Positions 39,743 through 51,600 of a DNA stretch of 64,000 bases are shown here, one piece after another; position 1 is the first letter of the stretch, and every line of letters starts with the position of its first letter. Under the pieces are notes generated by a model. That model was not told where the DNA came from. It did not search any database and worked only from the letters and a program-made list of their open reading frames with translations. This stretch comes from Rhynchopus euleeides (Eukaryota; Euglenozoa; Diplonemea; Diplonemida; Diplonemidae), in the NCBI GenBank assembly GCA_963210315.1, contig OY723288.1, positions 1,178,001 through 1,242,000 of the forward strand, read 5' to 3'. Position numbers and translations under genes: made by a program.

Positions 39743-40087
39743 ATGAGCCCTGAAGACGACGTGGTGTTCTGCACCCTCATCGACAAGCTGAGCGACGACA
39801 AGTTTGCCTTGTTCCTGGATGACTGGTGTACGAAACACTGCACGCTGTTCGGAAACTCTGAGGAGTTCACCCACGAGCACAAACACCTGCATGATCAATA
39901 CATCCGTATTTACGAGAGCAGGTGTGAGGCAGTGCTAAACGAAGCGAGTGTAACGCGTGATGAATTCGTCAAGATGTGCAAATGCTCCGATGACCCCGAT
40001 GTCAGCACCCTCGTCGCTGTCATCTCTGCTGTTGCCGATTTCGACATCTTCAACCAGATGATGGTGATGAAGAAGATGGATATGTAG
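39743..40087 (+). CDS. BART-domain protein (ARL2-binding-protein-like)
   Basis: A 114-residue single-exon gene. Almost the whole length fits the BART fold: a DDVVFCTLIDKLSDDKFALFLDDWCTKHC opening, FGNSEEFTHEHKHLHDQYIRIYESRCEAVL, then a DEFVKMC helix and VISAVADFDIFNQMMVMKK at the end. This is the pattern seen in ARL2BP and in the N-terminal domain of CFAP36, which bind the GTP-bound small GTPases ARL2/ARL3. In known organisms these act in tubulin and cilium biology, so a flagellated cell would be consistent, though not proved. Length is shorter than animal ARL2BP (about 160 residues) because the C-terminal tail is missing. Confidence 0.75.
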   Translation: MSPEDDVVFCTLIDKLSDDKFALFLDDWCTKHCTLFGNSEEFTHEHKHLHDQYIRIYESRCEAVLNEASVTRDEFVKMCKCSDDPDVSTLVAVISAVADFDIFNQMMVMKKMDM

Positions 40088-40294
40088 GTGGTAGCAGTGG
40101 GGGTGGGGTGTGTGCTCAGCACGTCCAAACCCCAAATGCAGCTCAACACCCATTGGCTCTTCCGATGCTTCGAACAGCTGCCTCCGCCAGTCTGAACGCC
40201 TTTCAACCAATATTTGGCAAGGCGAATTTGCCAAGGTTGGGCCCTGCCATGCCACGTTGCCAACAATTCAATATATAGGAGGACCGTTCGCTCG

Positions 40295-40350
40295 GCAGTG
40301 CAGAAAGTGATTGCCCCCTCCAAACAAAACGTAGGGTGCCACACTGACGC
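40295..40350 (+). repeat. Dispersed intergenic motif, type 2 (copy 2)
   Basis: CAGTGCAGAAAGTGATTGCC, then CCAAACAAAACGTAGGGT and CACACTGACGCG. It matches 10858-10910, and its first half resembles 18036-18066. Confidence 0.5.
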
Positions 40351-41464
40351 GCGATGTTCTCTGTTGTGTGTGCGCCTTTCTCTTGCCTCTCGGCTTTTGC
40401 CGTGACGTGTGTCCCTTCCAGATGGGCGGGGAGTGAAGTTGCCTGCATGCGCGGTGCAAAATGCTTCCTCTCTGGCAATTCGGTCCGGAGGAACAAACCC
40501 ATGCGCCTTTCTGTGACCCTTCGAGTGAAACTGCAGCTGTGGCCGGGGGCGGGAGGTTGCCTGTGGTTAAGAGGGACGCCATCTCACCCGCATCGCTGCC
40601 ACACCCCCTTATTACCCCCCCCCCCGCCCCCCGTCCACAAGCCCCGCATCGCCTGTGCATGAGGGTGCGTGCGTATTTCTCTCAGAGGTTGTGTTGCCGC
40701 TTCCTGTTCCCACAGAGGCGCAGCAAAGTAGGCAAGGCAAAATACACGCCGGCCAAGTTTGCTAGTGTATGTGTGTGTGTGTTTTGCAGTAGTGTAGTTC
40801 AGTAGAGCTGTTCCTCAGCGTCCGCTCAGGGAGACCTCAACGGTGAAAAAATAATCGAGTTGGCTTCGCCAACCCGAAGAGGCCGGATAAAAAAATCGGG
40901 GGGAGGGAGGGGGATGGGGGTGGTGGTGGTGGTGGTGGTACTGTGCCGAATGATTCATTGTTCAAAGTGACCATAATATATCATCGCTGCAATGCTCTCT
41001 CTCTCTCTCCCCCACCCTCCCCGGCCGTCTCTTCCGAGACCGGCCGTTGCTGCCCCTGTCTGCACTTCTGGGATGAGGGGGGGGGGGGGGGCGAGGCGCC
41101 GCACGTGGTGGTGAGATATCCCATCGGTCGAAACTGGTGGATGATAGGGTTTGCGATTCCGCTCTATTTTTTCCTTCCTGTGTTTCTCTGTACATTTATA
41201 TTTTTTTGATTCTGTGCGCACAATCACCTGTTCGCCGTCTCAGGTGGCGTCTGAGATGCTGGAACCTCTTGTGGCCCGCCGTACGCAGAACGCCGTGCGT
41301 GAACATTGACGGGATTGCGCAGAAGCTACGCACGGCGAGTCTGGTTGTGGGCTGCCTGAGTGGGGTTCTCCATTTTGTTTTGACGCGAGGCAGCACAGCT
41401 CTCCATCAACAACACACACAGTGACACACGCACCCCTCCACGCCCTCATGTCCCTGCAGATGCA

Positions 41465-41507
41465 TCAGCCCTCATGGCAGCGGCGCAGCCGCTGCCATGA
41501 GGGCTGA
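41465..41507. repeat. Perfect 20-bp inverted repeat with a 3-base loop
   Basis: Bases 41465-41484 are exactly complementary to 41488-41507, leaving GCA as the loop. The stem is GC-rich and would form a very stable RNA or DNA hairpin. It does not belong to the foldback families in this window. Confidence 0.8.
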
Positions 41508-41800
41508 GATAACTGCCCCCTTTCCACCCCCTCTTCTTGGAAAGCCCGGTGACGCCCCCGCCCCACCCTCCGCCTCGGCCTTTGTGGTGGAGAGGCTGTA
41601 CTGCCGCAGGGCAGAGTTTTCTTTTGAGGGGAGGGGGTGACTGTACAAAAACAATACCGGATTGGAGCTTCTACATTCTACTCTTTACCCCCCCTTGTCT
41701 TCTTGTGTCTCACCCACCACCCTTTTTCCATTGCCCGGCATTTCTTTTTGTTTTGCCTTGGTGACCTCTCAATCCGCAGTGTTGTGTTTTGAATTGTTGT

Positions 41801-41980
41801 TCGGGGGGCCTTCGCTCTGCGACACACTGTGTCGCAGCACTTGTTTGTCTTCTCCTCATTTTGTGAGGCGGCTCGCTGTTCTGCACTTCTGAGCGAAGGT
41901 CTCCAATGGGGGCCTTCGCTCTGTGCCACTGTGCGTCAAACTGTGTCGCTTTGCAGCCAGTTTCGTGAGGCGTTCAAGTT
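41801..41980. repeat. Imperfect direct repeat, about 75-bp units 106 bp apart
   Basis: GGGGGCCTTCGCTCTG followed by a CACTGTG segment, TGTGTCGC and GTGAGGCG occurs twice in the same order (about 41801-41876 and 41907-41980). The first unit also contains a small hairpin, TGCGACACACTGTGTCGCA. Confidence 0.6.
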
Positions 41981-42635
41981 CCTCGCCTTTTTACACCCCT
42001 AATCGAAAGCCCCTTCCGTTGTGTCAAAACCAGCCCAAAAAAAACCCACAATCAATACCAGTGGGGATTCAGGCAATTCTCCAACCATCCTGACAGCTTA
42101 TGCCAAAGGGAAGATGCGCGGATCTGGCCAGATGGATGATGATCCGGGAAATACACCAACAACCGGGCGAGAGGGTTGGGGGGTGCTGCTCTGTGGTGGT
42201 GGTGGTGGTGGGGTGGGGTGGGGTGTGGGTGCGTATACCCTTTCGGCAGCACCACCGCAGGTCCCTGTCGTCCTCCCCGTCTCCCGTCCAGATGGCATCA
42301 CAACGGCAGAAGGTGTTTCCGCTGGCTGGCCCCTGCTGGTCTCAGGCGCTCCCCCCCGCCCCCTCTTCTTCCCCCCCGCCCTCTCGAGTCTTCTGGGGTT
42401 CTCATCTCCGCACCCAGTCCCTTCTGCTGTGCCATTAGCCCACCCAGCCCCGCACCCCTTTTCTCGTGCGGCCCCCTTGTGTGTGTGGGTCAGCATCGCG
42501 CCACACCCCGTCATGTGCAGGAACACACTCTGCACCCGGTACCCGCAGCAGCGGTGCACAGAAAGGGGTGCCAGGGAAAAGCGGAGACGAGCAGCGAGAA
42601 GAGCGAGGCCATCCCTCCCTTGGAAGGGGTCGGCA

Positions 42636-45600
42636 ATGAAGATGCGCGCCGCAGCACTTGTGCTGCTGGGTGTGGCGTCGTCGCATGCGGCGTGTGCGGA
42701 CGAGCGTGACGAGGCTAGTTGCACGGGTGGCGGGTCGTGCCTGTGGAATGCGGCATGGGCGCCGGACCTGTGCGTGAGCAACCCGTGTGTGGCAAACATC
42801 AACCAGCAGACGTGCGAGGCGGTGGCGCAGGAGATGCCCTTCCCGTGCCAGGCGCCGGCAGGGAACCCGGACTTCTGCTACGTGTCGGTGTGCCAGTACG
42901 ACCCAACGAAGACGCAGCCGTGCCAGGCGCAGAAGTGCCTCTTCCAGGAGCAGGGCGTGTGTGAGAGCGCTGGGTGCTCGTGGTCGGCGTCGTCGCTTCT
43001 GGGGGCGACGCCGTCGCCGGCGGACTTGATGCAGCAGTGCCGCGATAACTTCTGTGCGGGGCTGAGCTCGACAGAGTGCGGCGCGCGCGGGGGGTGCGAG
43101 TACTCGGGCGGGCAGTGCTCGATGACGGCGTGCGGTGACCACCAGAACGAGCTGGAGTGCAACCACGACCGGAAGTGCCACTGGGACGTGTCGGGGGTGG
43201 CATACTGCAAGGCGACGGCATGCGGGGCTGTGGCGACACAGGCGGCGTGTGACGCCGATACATCGTGCATGTACGACGCAGCACACTCTGCGTGTGTGCC
43301 GAAGACGTGTGACAAGCACAACCACCCCGTGAACCGGTGCAACTGCCAGGACGATGCGGACTGCACGTGGAGCACCGCCGGGGGCTTCTGTGAGGACCCG
43401 AAGTACAGCGCGTGCCCGGACCTGGATGTGGCGTTCGTGCTGGACGGGTCAGGGTCGATGCAGCGTTCGTTCGGGTCTCACCCGCACGGGTTCTACGGGC
43501 TGATTGAGATCCTGCGGGACTGGGTGAAGACGGTGCCGCTGACGGGGGACGACCACAACGCCGGTGCTGCCGCAAAGACTGGGACGGGTGCGTTCCGTAT
43601 GACCTTCATCCAATTCTCGATGGCGGAGGCGCGGCCGGACCAGGACCATCCGACGAACTGCGCCGTGGGCGCCTGCACGGACGGGCACCTCTCCGGGCGG
43701 CTGGACGAGCTTGAGGGCGACCTGGACTGGCACGAGGCGAACTACCAGTCGCAGTGGACGTACCTGCACGACGCGCTGCAGGACGTGGCCGACAACACCT
43801 TCGTGGAGACGCAGAGCCCGCCCGGGCGCCAGCACATTGTGATTCTCATTGCGGACGGCGGTATCACGGACATCGACGGGGACGCGTGCTGCGAGACGCG
43901 CTGTGGCGACCGGCGGTGCATCGACAGGAACTGGCTGCCGAAGTACCCCGGGATGCTGGACGACGCACAGGCGAAGCTGCGGACGGAGGATGTGACGGTG
44001 TTCGGTGTGGTGATGCGCCGCTTCGACTACCACACCTTCCAGGACGACAACGCGGAGGAGAAGCTGACCCCGCTGGTGACAGAGCCGGTCGACACCCACT
44101 TCATGAACCTGATGCTGGATGAGATCCCCGGGTCGCTGCTGAACACGTTTTGCGACCCGAACAGCAAGTTCGGGAGTGTGGTGACGGCGAACCCTTCGAC
44201 AACGCAGGGGTGCACGGTGTTGACGTCGGACGCGTGTGCGCAATCCGCTTCCTGCCAGTGGGATGCGTCGAAGCTGCAGTGCGCGGAGTCTGCTTGCTAC
44301 CCGCTGTGCGACGAGACGACATGCAATGCCAACCCGGCATGCGCGTGGTCGGCAGCCGATGACAAGTGCAACCTGAAGCCGCCGGGGTGCTCGGACATCA
44401 CAGACCCGACAACGTGCAAGAATAACGACACGTGCCTGTGGAGTCCCATCTGGGCGGTCCAGGACACCTGCATCGACAACCCGTGCATCACGCAGACGTC
44501 GCAGGACTCGTGCACGGCGCTGTCTGTCACGATGGCGTCGTGCTCCCCCAACCTGGCGGACCCGGACTTCTGCGGCCTGGAGGTGTGTGAGCACGACGCG
44601 TCGAACAGCCCGTCGTGCAACGTGAAGAAGTGCCTGCAGATTGAGAAGGGTACGTGCGAGGCGGAACAGGGCTGTGTGTGGAGCGGGGACGACCCGGTGG
44701 CGAACACGGTGGCCCCGACGGACAAGGTGGCCATGTGCAACCCGGAGCCGTGCAAGCACGCGGTGCAGGACGACTGCGTCGCAGACCCGAACTGCGACTG
44801 GGATGGGAATACCCCGTGTGTCCCGAAGCCGTGCACGCAGTACCTGAATGAGAAGGACTGTGACCACGACCTGTCGTGCCACTGGGACGTGACGTCCACT
44901 CCGTCTGTGTGCAAGCCGACGGTGTGCTCTCCTCACAAGACGCAGGACCCGTGCGACGCGGACTCACAGTGCATGTGGGACACGGCGAACAACGTGTGTG
45001 TTCCGAAGACGTGTGACAAGCACACGGACAAGTGCCCGTGTGATGCGGATGCGGACTGCGTGTGGCACCACAGCGCCAACGGGGCGCGCTGCACGGCACT
45101 GCAGTACAATGCGTGCCCGGACCTGGATGTGGCGTTCGTGCTGGACGGGTCGGGGTCGATGAAGCGTTCGTTCGGGTCTCACCCGCACGGGTTCTACGGG
45201 CTGATTGAGATCCTGCGGGACTGGGTGAAGACGGTGCCGCTGACGGGGGACGACCACAACGCCGGTGCCGCCGCAAAGACTGGGACGGGTGCGTTCCGTA
45301 TGACCTTCATCCAATTCTCGATGGCGGAGGCGCGGCCGGACCAGGACCATCCGACGAACTGCGCCGTGGGCGCCTGCACGGACGGGCACCTCTCCGGGCG
45401 GCTGGACGAGCTTGAGGGCGACCTGGACTGGCACGAGGCGAACTACCAGTCGCAGTGGACGTACCTGCACGACGCGCTGCAGGACGTGGCCGACAACACC
45501 TTCGTGGAGACGCAGAGCCCGCCCGGGCGCCAGCACGTGGTGATCATCATCGCGGACGGCGGTCTGACGGACATCAACGGGGACGCATGCTGCGAGGATC

Positions 45601-48600
45601 GCTGTGGCAACACGCGGTGCATCGACACCAGGTTCAAGGACACCTACCCCGGGATGCTGGACGCCGCACAGGCGAAGCTGCGGACGGAGGATGTGACGGT
45701 GTTCGGTGTGGTGATGCGCCGCTTCGACTACCACACCTTCCAGGACGACAACGCGGAGGAGAAGCTGACCCCGCTGGTGTCGACACCAACGGACACCCAC
45801 TTCATGAACCTGCAGCTGGATGAGATCCCCGGGTCGCTGCTGAACTCGCTGTGCGACCCGAACAGCAAGTTCGGGCAGCACCTGGTCGTCACAAGCCCTG
45901 GGTGTGCGAGCAACACCGACCAGGGTACGTGTCTGCAGGACAGCGCGTGCGTGTGGGAGTCGGCTGCGTGCAGCGAGTCCGTGTGCTACCCGCTGTGCTC
46001 GGAGACGGACTGCACTGCCAACCCGCTGTGTGCGTGGAACGGGAAGGACTGCGACTACAAGCCGCCGGGGTGCCTGTCCAAGGACGAGACAGACTGCAAG
46101 AACGACGACACGTGCCTGTGGAACCCGATCTGGGCAGACAACTGTATCGACAACCCGTGCCGCCCGCCGACAGAGGAGCCCGACTGCCTCGGGGTGTACG
46201 TGACGATGCCGGCGCCGTGCACGGCACCTGCGGGTGACCCGGACTTCTGCAAGCTCGACGTGTGTGACTACGACGCGTCGCAGACCGCCAACAAGTGTGA
46301 GGTGAAGAAGTGCCTGCAGATTGAGAAGGGTACGTGCGAGGCGGAGACAGACTGTGTGTGGACCGGGGACGACCCGGTGGCGAACACGGTGGCCCCGACG
46401 GACAAGGTGGCCATGTGCAACCCGGAGCCGTGTAAGCACACGGTGCAGGACGACTGCGTCGCAGACCCGAACTGCGACTGGGACGGGAACACCCCGTGTG
46501 TCCCGAAGCCGTGCACACAGTACATGAACGAGAAGGACTGTGACCACGACCTGTCTTGCCACTGGGACGTGTCCAACGCACCGGCTGACTGCAAGCCGAC
46601 GGTGTGCTCTCCTCACAAGACGCAGGACCCGTGCGACGCGGACTCACAGTGCATGTGGGACACGGCGAACAACGTGTGCGTTCCGAAGAACTGCGACAAG
46701 CACACAGACAAGTGCCCGTGTGATGCGGATGCGGACTGCGTGTGGCACCACGGCGCCAACGGGGCGTACTGCTCGGCGACAACGTACAACAAGTGCCCGG
46801 ACCTGGACATCGCGTTCGTGCTGGACGGGTCGGGGTCGATGAAGCGGTCTTTCGGACGCCACCCGCACGGGTTCTACGGGCTGATTGAGATCATGCGGGA
46901 CTGGGTGAGGACGGTGCCGCTGACGGGGGACGACCACAACGCTGGTGCCGCGGGTGCGTCGCGCGACGCCGGGTTCCGCATGACCTTCATCCAGTTCTCG
47001 ATGGCGGAGGCGCGGCCGGATCAGGACCACCCGACGAACTGCGCCGTGGGCGCCTGCACGGACGGGCACCTCTCCGGGCGGCTGGACGAGCTTGAGGGCG
47101 ACCTGGACTGGCACGAAGCGAACTACCAGTCGCAGTGGACGTACCTGCACGACGCGCTGCAGGACGTGGCCGACAACACCTTCGTGGAGACGCAGAGCCC
47201 GGCGTGGCGCCAGCACGTGGTGATCATCATCGCGGACGGCGGTCTGACGGACATCAACGGGGACGCATGCTGCGAGGATCGCTGTGGCAACCCGCAGTGC
47301 ATCGACAGGAGGTTCAAGGACACCTACCCCGGGATGCTGGACGCCGCACAGGAGAAGCTGCGGACGGAGGATGTGACGGTGTTCGGTGTGGTGATGCGCC
47401 GCTTCGACTACCACACCTTCCAGGACGACAACGCGGAGGAGAAGCTGACCCCGCTGGTGTCGACACCAACGTACGACCACTTCATGAACCTGCAGCTGGA
47501 TGAGATCCCCGGGTCGGTGCTGCAGGCGCTGTGCGATCCGGACAGCAAGTTCGGGAGCTCGTTGGCCGTGAAGAGCCCCGGGTGCCCGCAGCAGTTGACG
47601 CAGTCTGACTGCCTGAAGGACAGCGCGTGCGTGTGGGAGGCGGATGCGTGCAGCGAGTCCGTGTGCTACCCGCTGTGCTCGGAGACGGACTGTACTGCCA
47701 ACCCGCTGTGTGCGTGGAACGGGAAGGACTGCGACTACATGCCGCCGGGGTGCCTGTCCAAGGACGAGACAGACTGCAAGAACGACGACACGTGCCTGTG
47801 GAACCCGATCTGGGCAGACAACTGTATCGACAACCCGTGCCGCCCGCCGACAGAGGAGCCCGACTGCCTCGGGGTGTACGTGACGATGCCGGTGCCGTGC
47901 ACGGCACCTGCGGGTGACCCGGACTTCTGCATGCTCGACGTGTGTGACTACGACGCGTCGCAGACCGCCAACAAGTGTGAGGTGAAGAAGTGCCTGCAGA
48001 TTGAGAAGGGTACGTGCGAGGCGGAGACAGACTGTGTGTGGACCGGGGACGACCCGGTGGCGAACACGGTGGCCCCGACGGACAAGGTGGCCATGTGCAA
48101 CCCGGAGCCGTGTAAGCACACGGTGCAGGACGACTGCGTCGCAGACCCGAACTGCGACTGGGACGGGAACACCCCGTGTGTCCCGAAGCCGTGCACGCAG
48201 TACAAGGACGAGTCGAAGTGCGACCACGACCTGTCTTGTCACTGGGATGTGTCCAAGGCTCCGGCTGTGTGCTCGGAGACTGTGTGCGCGAAGCACGACA
48301 CAACGGACAAGTGCGATGCTGATCCGGAGTGCATGCAGGTGACTACGCCCCAGGACGGGTGCGTGCCGAAGAACTGCAACAAGTACAATGACCGGTGCCC
48401 GTGCCAGAATGATGACGACTGTGTGTGGCACCACGTGGCGGGGGGTGGCTACTGCAGCGACAAGAAGTTCAACGAGTGCGCAGACCTGGACATCGCGTTC
48501 GTGCTGGACGGGTCGGGGTCGATGAAGCGGTCTTTCGGACGCCACCCACACGGGTTCTACGGGCTGATTGAGATCATGCGGGACTGGGTGAAGATTGTGC

Positions 48601-51600
48601 CGCTGACAGGCGACGACCACAACGCCGGTGCCGCGGGTGCGTCACGCAATGCCGGGTTCCGCATGACCTTCATCCAGTTCTCGATGGCGGAGGCGCGGCC
48701 GGATCAGGACCACCCGACGAACTGCGCCGTGGGCGCCTGCACGGACGGGCACCTCTCCGGGCGGCGGGACGAGCTGTACGGCGACCTGGACTGGCACGAG
48801 GCGAACTACCAGGCCCAGTGGACGTACCTGCACGACGCGCTGCTCGACGTGGCCGACCACACCTTCACCCCGGACCAGAGCCCGTCGTGGCGCCAGCACG
48901 TGGTGATCATCGTCGCGGACGGCGGTCTGACGGACCTTGATGGGGACGCGTGCTGCAACGGCGCGTGCGGCACGTGTGTGGATCCCAATTGGAAGAGCAC
49001 GTACCCGGGCATCCTGACCTCCGCACAGGAGAAGCTGCAGTCGGAGAATGTGACGGTGTTCGGTATTGTGATTCGCCGCTTCGACACGCACTCATTCGAC
49101 GACGAGAACGCCCAGGCAAAGCTGAAGCCGATTGTGAGCAACCCTCGCGATGACCACTTCATGAACCTGATGCTGGACGAGATCCCCGGGTCGGTGCTGC
49201 AGTCGCTGTGTGACCCGAACAGCAAGTTCGGGAAGTACCTGGTGGCGAAGCCGGCCACATGCGCGGATCTTGGGGCCCAGCCGGACTGCGAGTCGGACAC
49301 GGCGTGCACGTGGGATGCGTCGAAGGGGGAGTGTGGGGAGAGCGTGTGCTACCCGCTGTGCTCGGAGGCAACGTGTGACACAAACTCGCTGTGCGTGTGG
49401 AACGGGACGGAGTGCAACCTGACGCCGTTGACGCCGGCACCGGCCACACCTGCCCCTGCCACCGCTGTGCCCCCGACCCCAGTGCCGGCCACGCCGGCCC
49501 CGGTGACGCCGGTCCCGTCGACCCCGGCGCCGCCGACAGAGGCCCCGCCGACCGCCGTGCCGGAGACCGCGGTGCCGCCCACGATTGCACCCACACCGGC
49601 GCCGACGCCGGTGCCTCTGGTTGACGAGTGTTTGACGGACGGGAAGGACAAGTGCCAGGACGGGCAGACGTGCCAGGACCCGGACCAGAACAAGGCTGGT
49701 GACTGGAAGTGCACGTGCCCGCCGCCGTACCAGCACATCGCGGTGACGGGGGGCATGGCGGACTGCGCGGTGGACGAGTGCCTGACAAACGACATCACGT
49801 GCGTGCAGCAGGGGCAGGCGTGCAAGGACCCGGACCAGAACACGAAGGATGACTGGATGTGTGAGTGCATCCCGCCGCAGACGGGCACGGCGCAGACAAT
49901 GCAGTCGGCGGTGTGTGTGGACCCGCCAGGCGACTGCGAGGTGAATGGGGAGGTGTGCCGCGCAGCGGGGCAGACGTGCAGCACAGGGGACAAGCCGTTG
50001 GACAACCAGTTCGTGTGTGAGTGCATCCTCCCAGCCACGGGTACAGCCGGGCAGAACGGAGCGGCGGAGTGCGTTCTGGATGAGTGTGTGGCCGTGTGCC
50101 CGTCGTGCAACATACAGACGGTGAATGGCGCGAAGACGTGCGAGACTGCGGGCCAGGATTGCGAGGACCTGGACACGTCGCCGGTGAAGCTGCACAACTG
50201 GATCTGCAAGTGCAAGCCGCCGAGTACCGGCACAGCTGTGACACAGGTGGCTGAGTGCGAACTGGACGAGTGCAAGGCGAAGTGCGACACGTGCGCGAAC
50301 AGCGACGGGACCGGGAACATCTGCCAAAAGGCTGGCCAGGCATGCGTGGAGAAGAGCCTGACCACACTGAGCGACTGGGAGTGCGTGTGCCAGGACCCGA
50401 AGACGGGGCGCGCGCTGACGGCGGTGGCGGACTGTGACGAGGACGAATGCCGGACGCACGAGCAGGTGTGTGTGACAGCTGGGCAGACGTGTGTGGACAC
50501 CGACCAGAAGCAGGCGGGTTCGTGGGAGTGCACGTGCCCGCCGCCGTCGACGACGAAGATGGTGGCGTCGGCTGCGCAGTGCGAAAAGGATGAGTGCACA
50601 ATCGACGCAAACAAAATAAAGTGCGCGGATGCCGGGCAGACGTGCACGGACCCGAATGTAGCAACGATGGATGACTGGATGTGCGTGTGCCCGCCCCCGA
50701 GCACTGGGACGCAGAAGCTCGCGCCTGCTTCGCTGTGCGTGCTGGACGAGTGCACGGTGCAGTGCCCGACGTGCGCGGACACAGACGGGAATGGGAATGT
50801 GTGCGCGCTGAAGGAGCAGACGTGCCACGACCCTGTGACGACGGCGTCAAGCCTGAGCGACTGGACGTGCACGTGCAAGAACAGCACAAAGTCCGCGGTT
50901 GCAACGCCCGTGGACTCGTGCGCAGAGGGGCTCGACGAGTGCCACGAGTTCTCGGACGCGGTGCAGTGCACACACCTGCCGCGGTACACGGCAGAGGGGT
51001 GCATGTGCATGTGCAACTGGAGGGCGGTGTTCAAGGACATGAACGGGAACCCGATCGCCATGCCGCCGGGCCCGGGGTCGACCGAGGACTGCACCACGGG
51101 GTGCTGCAACCCGGAGGGGTCGGCGCAGGGCGACTGGTGCTACGTCGACCAGGGCAGCGAGTACAACAAGAACAAGGCGGGGTGCACCAACCCGGGGCAG
51201 AGCATCAGGGGGTCGTGCATGACCATCGGGCAGGTCCCGGCGGACGGCGGCAGGCCGGCGCGGGATGCGATCCCGGGGGTGCCGTCAGGGCAGAACAACC
51301 TCTGCACGGACGCTGGGCAGGTGTGTGTCGACCCGAACAAGATGGTGACCGGGGACTGGCAGTGCCAGTGCGTGCAGCCGCAGTCGGGGTCCGTGGGGCA
51401 GCAGCAGGTGGCTGTGTGCGATGTGGATGAGTGCACCCAGCACGGGACGGTGTGCACGCAGAAGGGGCAGCGCTGCAAGGACGACGACAAGTCGGGGGCG
51501 TCGCTGGGTGACTGGTTCTGCGAGTGCGTCACGGGGGCGACGATGGCGCGGAACAAGACGGGTCCCGCCGTGTGTGAGCTCAACGAGTGCATCGAGATCT

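Larger units (their letters stand above)
40088..42635. other. Intergenic, no gene seen
   Basis: It contains a dispersed motif (40295-40350), a GGT repeat (about 40918-40938), a CT repeat (about 40995), a perfect hairpin (41465-41507) and an imperfect direct repeat (41801-41980). The last few hundred bases before 42636 are open in the frame of the giant gene but composed of G-, GGT- and C-rich sequence, so I take them as 5' UTR or promoter. Confidence 0.55.

Noticed and set aside
42021..42635. Upstream extension of the giant gene's reading frame
   Set aside because: It is G/GGT/C-rich low-complexity sequence, and a clear signal peptide begins at ATG 42636.
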